The notes beneath the pieces are model-generated. The model was not told the DNA's origin. It searched no databases and was given only the letters and a program-made list of their open reading frames with translations. A program made the position numbers and the translations under genes. A stretch of DNA of 64,000 bases, taken from contig NZ_LWHJ01000027.1 of NCBI RefSeq assembly GCF_001652725.1, positions 310,001-374,000 on the forward strand, written 5' to 3'. This DNA comes from Pedobacter psychrophilus. Its GTDB lineage: Bacteria > Bacteroidota > Bacteroidia > Sphingobacteriales > Sphingobacteriaceae. Numbering within the stretch: position 1 is the stretch's first letter; the number at the start of each line of letters is the position of its first letter. Positions 1-7,607 of this stretch are shown here, piece by piece.

Positions 1-490
1 CAATTATCCCACAGGTTAAAATGGAAACCTCTAAACTAACCCCGGTTGCTGCATTTACAAATAAAGCTAGCGCATAGAGCCTTACCATATTATCTAAAAT
101 TTTAAACGCCACACCCGACCATGAAAAAACCTGTCTAACTGTTGGATTAAATCTGGTTTCTAAGTATTCCATTGGTGTAATAATTCCCGCCCTTCGCCAT
201 CTTTTTGCAAATACTGCGGCACCCACTAATGCCGGAACAACGGTACTCCATATTAATGTGATGGCAACCATTCCGTCGGTGTAGGCAATACCTGCATAAG
301 CAACAAAAATGAATGTGCTAAATTTGGTCATGAAATTGCTAATTGCTCCAGAAATCCAGGGGATGGCATTTCCACCTTTAAAATAATCTCCAATATTTTT
401 GACGAATTTCCCTAGAAACAATCCTATCCCAGCCATTAACAACATGTAGATCACAATTGCTAGATAGTCGAGATTTTGGAGATTTTTCAT
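1..490 (-). CDS. Sodium:solute symporter (SSS family), N-terminal part
   Basis: The open frame starts at an ATG (complement of 488-490) and runs off the left edge, so about 163 codons are seen. The translation begins MKNLQNLDYLAIVIYMLLM and has successive hydrophobic segments, plus the GDYFKGGNAIPWISGAISN and TPMEYLETRF stretches typical of the start of SSS family transporters, where a short first helix is followed by the conserved 'GG..W' and 'YLE.RF' regions. It is an inner-membrane Na+-coupled uptake system. It is last in the minus-strand uronate operon, 113 bases after the beta-propeller gene, so import of a uronate or uronate-containing oligosaccharide is the likely role (inference from context). 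The C-terminal part is outside the window, so substrate residues cannot be judged. Confidence 0.88.
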   Translation of the reverse strand, partial: MKNLQNLDYLAIVIYMLLMAGIGLFLGKFVKNIGDYFKGGNAIPWISGAISNFMTKFSTFIFVAYAGIAYTDGMVAITLIWSTVVPALVGAAVFAKRWRRAGIITPMEYLETRFNPTVRQVFSWSGVAFKILDNMVRLYALALFVNAATGVSLEVSILTCGII

Positions 491-603
491 TTATTTAAAT
501 TTAATTAAGATTTTAAATTTGTCTAATAATACTGACCTAGTAATTTATTTATTTGATTGTAGCATCAATGGTTTTTTTCCTTCAAAAATGTGACTCAAAA
601 TAA

Positions 604-1851
604 TCATTTAGCCTTTAATAATTTCTTCAAATCTGCCATGTAAACACTCCTGGTGCCATTATAGGTTCCATTGAAAACTACATATCTACCAGTTTTGTCC
701 CAAGCTGGGTGCGCATCAACCCTAAATTCAAAATTTTTGATTTCTGGTAAGTCTGCACCAGCTATTGTTGTTTCTGTTTGATTAGCTAAATTAATTAGGC
801 GAATAGGGGCAAATCCGGCTTTTGTAGGCATTTCACCTGCATAAGCATCAGTAATTATATAATTAGATTTTTTTGGATTGCTAGATGGATGTCCAGAACC
901 AGGTGAATAAATTGTTTTTAAATCTGTCCCATCATATTTTACGCTAATGATCTCAAGACCAGATTTGTCATTAACATTCAAATTCATGGTAAGATGTTCG
1001 CCATCTGCAGCCCAGTTTACATGATGTCCGCCTTTAGACCATTGTTCGCTACTAATTGCAGTTCTAATATCAGATCCATCAGGTAGCATGGTAATAACTG
1101 CTCTGTTTCTATTGTAAGTTCCTGAAGGTGTCCATTGTATAGTAGTAAGTAATCTTGTGCCCTGTGGGTTCCATTTTACCTGAAAACAATAATATTCGTA
1201 ATTATCAGGATTTTCGACTTTAATAGAAGGCTTAGTATTTTCATAAATCTGTTTGACAGAAGCCACTAATTTTGAGGTATTTGTAGCGATATCAGTTATT
1301 ATAATCCCATCATCATCTACTAAACCTATATTCTTTTTGTTTATTTCTTTTGGGATAATTACTCCATAACCCACTTGCGCAAAAATTGATTTTTCAAGAT
1401 TATAGGTAGCCAATTTTTTTCCGTTTGGTGATACCATAAATACTGTACTTGCCATTCTAATTGTCTCTCTGGTAAAAGGATTCATTTTTACGGCAAAACC
1501 TTTCCAGGTTGAAGTGTCGACATCATTAAAGTAGAGCTCTTTATCGCTTGCGCCCCATTGTACATTGGCTCCTAATTGAAATTCCCAACCTTTAGTTTTT
1601 GCGATAACTTTTTCATTTCCTGTTTTAATATTTACAAGTATTACTTCCCCATTATCGCCTGGTTCTGGAGAATGATCGTTGTAAGGAAATCTAAAAAGTG
1701 CCAAATATTTGCCAGAGGGACTAATAGGAGAGGTGTCGAAAAAACGATGAATTACGTTTCCAGTACTCATCATCCGAACATTCTTTGGTAAATCTTGTGC
1801 ACACACAGCAAGATTTAAACAAACAATAAAAAGAGATAATATTTTTTTCAC
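604..1851 (-). CDS. Secreted beta-propeller protein, oligogalacturonate-lyase-like (PL22/TolB-like)
   Basis: 415 residues with an N-terminal signal peptide (MKKILSLFIVCLNLAVCAQ). The body has repeated 'SPxGKxLA', 'WNPQGTRLL', 'WAADGEHLT' and 'WDKTGRYVV' blades typical of TolB/WD40-like propellers. Histidines in GGHHVNW, GSGHPSSNP and VDAHPAWD sit in different blades and could form a metal site. Family PL22 oligogalacturonate lyases are propellers with a Mn2+ site built mostly from histidines, so this is a reasonable relative, but I cannot confirm the catalytic residues. It lies 21 bases after the SDR gene in the uxaC operon, which fits release of unsaturated uronides for the same pathway. A periplasmic location is predicted. 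The alternative is a non-catalytic propeller. Confidence 0.7.
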   Translation of the reverse strand: MKKILSLFIVCLNLAVCAQDLPKNVRMMSTGNVIHRFFDTSPISPSGKYLALFRFPYNDHSPEPGDNGEVILVNIKTGNEKVIAKTKGWEFQLGANVQWGASDKELYFNDVDTSTWKGFAVKMNPFTRETIRMASTVFMVSPNGKKLATYNLEKSIFAQVGYGVIIPKEINKKNIGLVDDDGIIITDIATNTSKLVASVKQIYENTKPSIKVENPDNYEYYCFQVKWNPQGTRLLTTIQWTPSGTYNRNRAVITMLPDGSDIRTAISSEQWSKGGHHVNWAADGEHLTMNLNVNDKSGLEIISVKYDGTDLKTIYSPGSGHPSSNPKKSNYIITDAYAGEMPTKAGFAPIRLINLANQTETTIAGADLPEIKNFEFRVDAHPAWDKTGRYVVFNGTYNGTRSVYMADLKKLLKAK

Positions 1852-1872
1852 CTATTAATAATTCTAATGGTA

Positions 1873-2715
1873 TTAAATACCTGCTGATGCTAAAAAACCA
1901 CCATCAACAGCAATGGTTGTACCCGTTACAAAACCTGATGCATTGTTATCTAAAAGATAATTCATGGTACCTAATAATTGCTCGGCTTTGCCAAATTCTT
2001 TCATTGGAGTAATGTTGATGATTGAAGCTCCTCTTTCAGTAAAGCCACCATCGGGTGTGGTTAATAATTTTGTACTTCTTTCGTTTAAAAAGAAACCGGG
2101 TGCTATGGCGTTTACCCTAATATTTGCTGGAGCTAAATAAGCACCTAGCCATTGTGTAAAACTTACCATTCCAGCTTTTGCAAAGGCATAAGCTGCAACC
2201 CTAGATAAAGCCCTAAAACTGCTCATACTTGCTACGTTGATAATACTTCCTCCGCCGTTTTCTGCCATTATTTTCCCAAAAACAAAACAAGGCAAAATAG
2301 AGCCCATAGAGTTTGTTTGGATCACATTCATAAACTGGTTCATATCCAGATTAAAAAAACCTCTAAAGTTTGGATCGGTATTGTTAAGTTCTTGTGGTTC
2401 AAATTTATTAATAGTGGTTATCGCTGTACTTTGGTTACCACCTGCGCCGTTGATTAAAATGCTAATTGGACCTAATTTTTCTAGGATGATAGATTTGGCG
2501 TTTTCTAAGGATTGTTCATCAATAACATCAGTACTTATAGATATGGCAATACCACCATCTTTTATAATTTCCTCTTCAACTATTTTTAGTTTGTTAATGT
2601 CTCTTCCTAACAGGGCTACTTTTGCTCCATTTTTTGCTAAGTCTTTAGCCATTTCAGAACATAAAGTTCCGCCTGCACCGGTTACAATCGCTACTTGATT
2701 TTTTGCGTATGTCAT
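1873..2715 (-). CDS. SDR oxidoreductase, probable fructuronate/mannonate reductase
   Basis: 280 residues from the ATG at 2715. An upstream in-frame ATG at 2763 would overlap uxaC by 46 bases and add a basic non-family extension, so I prefer MTYAKNQVAIVTGAGG. An AGGAAAAA ribosome site lies inside the end of uxaC, and the start is only 2 bases after the uxaC stop, so the two are probably translationally coupled. The Rossmann motif is TGAGGTLC (slightly off the TGxxxGxG consensus), followed by INGAGG, an ASMSS serine and the catalytic YAFAK. SDRs in this position in Bacteroidota reduce the keto-uronate made by UxaC (D-fructuronate to D-mannonate) in place of classical UxuB. That role is assigned from context. 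No mannonate dehydratase (uxuA) is present in the window. Confidence 0.82.
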   Translation of the reverse strand: MTYAKNQVAIVTGAGGTLCSEMAKDLAKNGAKVALLGRDINKLKIVEEEIIKDGGIAISISTDVIDEQSLENAKSIILEKLGPISILINGAGGNQSTAITTINKFEPQELNNTDPNFRGFFNLDMNQFMNVIQTNSMGSILPCFVFGKIMAENGGGSIINVASMSSFRALSRVAAYAFAKAGMVSFTQWLGAYLAPANIRVNAIAPGFFLNERSTKLLTTPDGGFTERGASIINITPMKEFGKAEQLLGTMNYLLDNNASGFVTGTTIAVDGGFLASAGI

Positions 2716-2717
2716 TT

Positions 2718-4118
2718 TTATATTTTTCCTGTTGTAATGATGTTTTTTGCGTTTTGATAGCAAATTTTAGTTACCAATTCTGATAAGTATACCATGTTAT
2801 TTGGTAGCATGTTCTTCTCTACATAGTCTCCTATAAAATGGCAAAGTATTCTTCTAAAATAATAATGTCTGGATAGGGATAGAAAACTTCTAGAATCACT
2901 GGTCATCCCAATAAACTGGCTCAAAAGGCTGTAATTAGACACATCTTTTAAGTGTTTCATAATCCCTTCAAAATGATCATTGAACCACCAAGCAGGTCCA
3001 AATTGTATTTTACCTCCTTTGCCATCTTCTGAAAAAGAACCGGTTAAAGTGGCAATTCTTTCATTATCAGATGGGTTTAATGTATAAACAATAACGTGTG
3101 GTAATTTACCACCAGTTTCAATACTGTCTAAAAAGGAACAAATACTTTGTATATCTACAGGATTGCCAATTGTTGCAAAGCCACCAAACTTTCCCGCAAT
3201 ATTTTTTAAACGAGAGCTGGTGGTTCTTTGAGCGCCAATGTGTAATTGCATTACCATATCCAGCTGTCCATAAGCTTTTCCTAAAAATGTGAGTAAATAA
3301 GATTTTAATGCAACTAGTTCATTTTCTTTCAGAGTTTCTTTTGCAATTATTTTATTAAAATAAATTTCCGCATCTTTTTTTGAAGGTAGCACATAAGTAA
3401 AACCAGAATCTAAACCATGATCTGATAAATTGCAACCAGCACTTTTAAAGTTTGCTAGTTTAATATTTATTGCAGACTCGTAATCGGAAAGATTACCTAC
3501 TTTGATTTTAGTTTGATTTTCTAAATTTTTTAGCCATTCTAAAAATAAGGGACTATCAAAGGCTAAAATGGAATCGCTCCTTAATGATGGAAAGACAGAA
3601 ATATTTTCTTGGTTTTTTGTAATTTGGATATGAGGATCTAAAACATCGCAAAGATCATCAGAAGTACATAATAATTCCGTATTCCATAGTTTTAAAATAT
3701 CAATACAGCTTAAACCATTATCTCCTAACTTTTCATTGCATTTATCCCAAATTTCTTCATGAGGAGTTATTTCTAAATCAATTTCTTCACCAAAAACTGA
3801 TGATATTTCTAATTGCGACCAATGGTACAATGGGTTTCCAAAAGTATGCGGAAAGGTTTCCATCCATGCAAAAAACTTATCCTTATCAGAACCATTACCG
3901 GTAATATATTTTTCTTCAATACCAAAAATCCGCATCAAACGGTGCTTATATTGGTCATCATTAATCCAAAGTTCTGTTAAATTTTTAAACTTTTTTTCTA
4001 AAACCATGGCAGATGGATTTAGATGGTTATGATAATCAATAATGGGTAATTTCTCTGCTATATTGTAATAAAGCTCTTTAGATATCTTATTACTCAAAAG
4101 AAAATCTTTATCTAACAT
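2718..4118 (-). CDS. uxaC: Uronate (glucuronate) isomerase
   Basis: 466 residues, the normal length for UxaC. It opens with a region ending PIIDYHNHLNP, the metal-binding HxH signature of this amidohydrolase-superfamily isomerase. Later family features are the QLHIGAQR stretch, GKFGGFATIGNP, and the C-terminal GMTSDSRSFLSLSRHYYFRR block. It converts D-glucuronate to D-fructuronate and D-galacturonate to D-tagaturonate in the cytoplasm. It is the first gene of the minus-strand operon, followed closely by the SDR, the propeller and the symporter, and is divergent from an AraC regulator across a 316-base spacer. It should receive uronic acid released by the lyase and unsaturated uronyl hydrolase genes on the plus strand. 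Confidence 0.95.
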   Translation of the reverse strand: MLDKDFLLSNKISKELYYNIAEKLPIIDYHNHLNPSAMVLEKKFKNLTELWINDDQYKHRLMRIFGIEEKYITGNGSDKDKFFAWMETFPHTFGNPLYHWSQLEISSVFGEEIDLEITPHEEIWDKCNEKLGDNGLSCIDILKLWNTELLCTSDDLCDVLDPHIQITKNQENISVFPSLRSDSILAFDSPLFLEWLKNLENQTKIKVGNLSDYESAINIKLANFKSAGCNLSDHGLDSGFTYVLPSKKDAEIYFNKIIAKETLKENELVALKSYLLTFLGKAYGQLDMVMQLHIGAQRTTSSRLKNIAGKFGGFATIGNPVDIQSICSFLDSIETGGKLPHVIVYTLNPSDNERIATLTGSFSEDGKGGKIQFGPAWWFNDHFEGIMKHLKDVSNYSLLSQFIGMTSDSRSFLSLSRHYYFRRILCHFIGDYVEKNMLPNNMVYLSELVTKICYQNAKNIITTGKI

Positions 4119-4434
4119 AATTTAAAAACATTAAGCTTCATATATTAACTGTACACAATAAAAAAACTGATACCTTTTATGAGAAAATCAATAAGGGATT
4201 TAATAATTTGGTTATAAACAAAAGTATTGTCATTAATTTAATGCCAATTAAAATCTGTTTGCAAATAATTGAACTCCATTTGCGCAACACTAAATTTTTC
4301 ATCATTGAATTGCATTTTTTTCACAATACACTTTTCATAATATAAACCCATATTTTTATAAATATTTAAATTCATTATTTTGCATTTGAATTATAATTGC
4401 TTAATTTAACTGCGATATATAAAATTAGGCATAA
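4119..4434. promoter_or_regulatory. Divergent intergenic region between uxaC and AraC gene
   Basis: 316 bases with no open frame worth calling. It must carry promoters for both the uronate operon (leftward) and the AraC gene (rightward). It is strongly AT-rich with long A and T tracts around 4300-4420. I found no perfect TAnnTTTG element and no strong palindrome, so exact promoter positions are left open. Confidence 0.5.
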
Positions 4435-5322
4435 ATGGAACCACAGTTTCTAAGAAAGAACACCAAAACTCCCGAGCATTCTTTTTATTGCAGATATGCA
4501 GAAGTACCCTACACTTATGATCAATTTCACTATCATAAAGAATATGAATTATTATACATTTTACAAAATAATGGAACAAGATTTATTGGAGATAGTATAG
4601 AATCTTTTAATGACCATGACCTTGTTTTGGTAGGGCCAGGGCTGCCCCATTATTGGCAAAGCGATGTAGAATATTACCAAAATAACGAAGATTTAAAAGC
4701 AAAAGTTATTGTAATACATTTTGAAAAGGATTTTTTAGGACAGGATTTTTTTGATATTCCTGAAATGAATCAAGTTAAAATTCTTTTATCAAAAGCAAAT
4801 AGGGGCATACATTTTTCCAGAGATGTTGCCATGATTTTAGGCGAGAAACTTTTAGCGATACCAGAAAAAACTGATTGGCTGCAAATTACCGAGCTTGTTT
4901 CTGTTCTATCTATGATGGCAGAAGGGGAGTATAAAACCATTGCATCAGAAAGCTTTTCTAATTCTTATCATCAATCTAATAATGAAGATAGGATTACTGG
5001 TATATACAATTATCTAATACAAAATCATCATGATGATTTATCTTTATCTGATGTTGCTAATTTTGCGAATATGAATACATCTGCTTTTTGCAGATATTTT
5101 AAGAAAGTGACCTCTAAAACATTTTCTGATAGTTTAAATGATATTAGAATTGGGATTGCTTGTAAAAAATTAATAAATTCTGACCTAAGCATTGCAGAAA
5201 TAGGATATTCTTGCGGCTACCAAAGTATATCCTATTTTAATAGACAATTTAAAAAAGTTAAAGGTTATACACCATCAGATTACAGGCTTAAATATTTGAA
5301 CAATATTAAATTTAGTGCTTAG
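4435..5322 (+). CDS. AraC-family transcriptional regulator
   Basis: 295 residues. The N-terminal half is a cupin-type sensor, with HYHKEYELLYI and GPGLPHYW carrying the usual histidines of the AraC_binding fold. The C-terminal roughly 100 residues hold two helix-turn-helix motifs: LSLSDVANFANMNTSAFCRYFK, and SIAEIGYSCGYQSISYFNRQF followed by GYTPSDYR, which is the AraC signature. It sits between the uronate operon, from which it diverges, and the polysaccharide locus that starts at 5630, so it is the best local candidate regulator of one or both. The ligand is unknown; a uronate or short oligosaccharide is the guess. No hybrid two-component regulator or SusR is present in the window. Confidence 0.92.
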   Translation: MEPQFLRKNTKTPEHSFYCRYAEVPYTYDQFHYHKEYELLYILQNNGTRFIGDSIESFNDHDLVLVGPGLPHYWQSDVEYYQNNEDLKAKVIVIHFEKDFLGQDFFDIPEMNQVKILLSKANRGIHFSRDVAMILGEKLLAIPEKTDWLQITELVSVLSMMAEGEYKTIASESFSNSYHQSNNEDRITGIYNYLIQNHHDDLSLSDVANFANMNTSAFCRYFKKVTSKTFSDSLNDIRIGIACKKLINSDLSIAEIGYSCGYQSISYFNRQFKKVKGYTPSDYRLKYLNNIKFSA

Positions 5323-5629
5323 GAAATTTTAGATTAAATTAGATAGATAGTCCTTTCAAAGTATCTCCTCAATTATTATTTTTTACTTTAAGTAAAGTTA
5401 TTCTAATTAATTGTTAATACGTTAAGTAGTTAATTACAAGCTGATAACAAATTAATCAGAAAACGTTTTCCAATACTAACACCTATTCTTTTAAATTTAA
5501 ATTTTCTTGCAAATTCTGTTCAATACATTGCAAAAATACTGAAATTTCAGATTTAAAGGATTTTTTACGTTTGTGTAGTTATTATAAAGCCCAAAGCATA
5601 ATAGCTATTTAACCAATTATAAAAAACGT
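5323..5629 (+). promoter_or_regulatory. Regulatory region upstream of the polysaccharide locus
   Basis: 307 bases without a gene. It holds three signals: a 7-1-7 perfect inverted repeat, TTTACTT-T-AAGTAAA, at 5382-5396; a 12-bp perfect palindrome with central CG, GAAAACGTTTTC, at 5459-5470, the shape of LacI-family operators; and TACGTTTG at 5566-5573, an exact match to the Bacteroidota -7 element TAnnTTTG, though no good TTG lies 19-21 bases upstream. Transcription would begin near 5580, leaving a leader of about 50 bases before the ATG at 5630. Function is inferred from sequence pattern only. Confidence 0.55.
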
Positions 5630-7075
5630 ATGAATAAGATATTTAACTATTTATTAGTATTATTGTTCTGCCTTACATTTATAGGATGTAAAAAGAAAAG
5701 TATTTCAGATGATTCTACTAAGCCTGTAACACCTCCTGTAGTTACCTCAAAAACTTATTATGTTTCACCAACTTCAGGATCAGATATTAATATTGGTTTA
5801 GTTCAGGCAGCACCATTCAGAACGCTACAAAAAGCAGTCTCTGTTACCAACCCAGGAGACATAGTTTTATTAATGGATGGAGTGTTTAACTCTAATTCTG
5901 GTCCCGTAATAACCATAAATAGATCTGGCAGTGATGGTAAATATATCACCTATAAACCAATGCCCGGTGCCAATCCTAAAATTACAGCTTCTGGAAACGT
6001 TTGGGATGCAGTAGTAATTAACGCTAACTATATAATTTTTGAAGGTTTAGAATTAGAAGGTAACAATGCTAATTTGACTTATGTCGGTGCCAGAAAAGCT
6101 TATGATGATAATATTGCAGGTTTAATACCACCAGATGCTAATTACAATACCAACGGTATAACCATTGGGAGAGACGGTTTTGAACCTCATCATGTAACTA
6201 TTCGTAATTGTAAAATTCACGATTTTCCTGCTGGAGGATTAGGAACTAGCCGTAGTGATTATATAACCTATGAAGGGAATACCATTTATAACAATTCTTG
6301 GTTTACCATGTACGCCACAAGTGGTATTAGCACCATTAATAGCAAAGATATTGATGCGAATACAGGTTATAAAATGATTGTGAGAAATAATTTGGTATAT
6401 AACAATAAGACTTTAATCCCATGGAAAGCAGGTAGCGGAAATTATAGGCTTTCTGATGGTAACGGAATTATTATTGATGCCAATCAAGGAACACAAGGAA
6501 CAGGTGTTTACAATGGAAGAACCTTGGTTGAGAATAATATTAGCCATAATAACGGTGGGAGCGGGATTCATTCATTTCAGTCGGCACATGTTGATATTAG
6601 AAATAATACTGCCTTTAATAATGGTGCAATTGTAGGTTATGGAGAAATTTTTGGTCAAAGTGGAAGTGATATTAAAATATATAATAACATCATGTATGCA
6701 AGAGCAACCCAAAACGTTGATAAAAAAACCGTAGGTGAATGTAACATGAATGATCGATCTGCTCAATATGTTAATAATGTTTATTTTAATGGAGCTTTTT
6801 ATAACATCACCACTACAGCAGGTGCGGTTTCAAAAGGTAATATACAAGGTAATCCACTATTCTTGCAACTGCCTGTAATACCAGCTTCTGCGGTTCATAC
6901 CAATATATCTTTGTTCATTTTTAATATCCCTACCGGATTCAACTTATCATTAGCTACTAATAGCCCTGCAATTAATGCCGGAACATCTGAATTTCAGTTA
7001 CCTACAGTAGATTTTTTAGGAACAGCAAGAGTAAAAAATGGAGTTGTTGATTGCGGAGCTTATGAAGTTAATTAA
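5630..7075 (+). CDS. Right-handed parallel beta-helix lipoprotein, candidate polysaccharide lyase
   Basis: 481 residues. A lipoprotein signal (LLFCLTFIGC, Cys at about residue 20) is followed by a Thr/Pro linker and then the DUF1565/PL9-like opening: YYVSPTSGSD, 'PFRTLQKAVSVTNPGDIVLL', 'DGVF'. The middle and end show repeated beta-helix rungs of Asn-rich type (ENNISHNNGGSGIHSF, DIRNNTAFNNG). Such folds are used by pectate lyases, chondroitinase/alginate lyases and some epimerases. I cannot identify the catalytic base with certainty. It is the first gene downstream of the AraC regulator. It is a clear paralog of the protein at 54666-56033, sharing NTNGI, PHHV, NNKTL.PW, LSDGNGI and NGGSGIH motifs in order. 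It is predicted to be surface or outer-membrane anchored. Confidence 0.8.
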   Translation: MNKIFNYLLVLLFCLTFIGCKKKSISDDSTKPVTPPVVTSKTYYVSPTSGSDINIGLVQAAPFRTLQKAVSVTNPGDIVLLMDGVFNSNSGPVITINRSGSDGKYITYKPMPGANPKITASGNVWDAVVINANYIIFEGLELEGNNANLTYVGARKAYDDNIAGLIPPDANYNTNGITIGRDGFEPHHVTIRNCKIHDFPAGGLGTSRSDYITYEGNTIYNNSWFTMYATSGISTINSKDIDANTGYKMIVRNNLVYNNKTLIPWKAGSGNYRLSDGNGIIIDANQGTQGTGVYNGRTLVENNISHNNGGSGIHSFQSAHVDIRNNTAFNNGAIVGYGEIFGQSGSDIKIYNNIMYARATQNVDKKTVGECNMNDRSAQYVNNVYFNGAFYNITTTAGAVSKGNIQGNPLFLQLPVIPASAVHTNISLFIFNIPTGFNLSLATNSPAINAGTSEFQLPTVDFLGTARVKNGVVDCGAYEVN

Positions 7076-7607
7076 ATAGTTTTCTAACAATATTTCACTC
7101 TTGTATTTTAAATCAATATTGTGTCCCATAAAAAAAATTAAATGAAGAGTATTCTGAGATTCAATTATTTATTAGATCTATACCTAGAACATCATATTTC
7201 TAAGGTATGAATTTTATGAATTGATTAATACAGGAGATTTTGATTCAATTATTGATACGAGTTTTAATGTAGATTGTAAAAAACCAATGTTGATTAATCG
7301 TTCATTGATTTTAAAAAACGACTTAGCCAATTGATATTAAATTTTAGTTGTTTATAAATTATTTTTTGATTTCAAGTAACTCAAAATTAAATCACAAAGC
7401 AATAAAAATTAAAACATACAATACCTCTTTTAATAACAGAGCTAACTAATAAACCAAATAAATTAAACCAAATAATAAACCTAATGATATGATTATACAT
7501 TTCCGTACCCCAACATGATTTTTTTAATTGGTTTTACAATCATAAAGCCATCAGTTAAGCAACTTCAGTTGTATTCTAACAGAATGATAAATATTAAATA
7601 ATAATAT
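7076..7607. other. 532-base intergenic gap before the SusC operon
   Basis: No full gene is seen. Two short frames, 7142-7205 and 7206-7334, read as one plausible 64-residue peptide if one base is removed near 7205 (see findings). The right part, 7335-7607, is AT-rich and should contain the promoter of the SusC gene. A small inverted repeat CAACT-TC-AGTTG lies at about 7559-7570. No exact TAnnTTTG element and no Shine-Dalgarno sequence are visible before the ATG at 7608. Confidence 0.4.

Noticed and set aside
1576-1791. Plus-strand open frame opposite the beta-propeller gene
   Set aside because: It lies wholly inside a well-supported minus-strand gene and has no recognisable motif.
2237-2698. 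153-codon plus-strand open frame opposite the SDR gene
   Set aside because: It is antisense to a gene with clear SDR motifs; the open frame follows from the codon pattern of the real gene.
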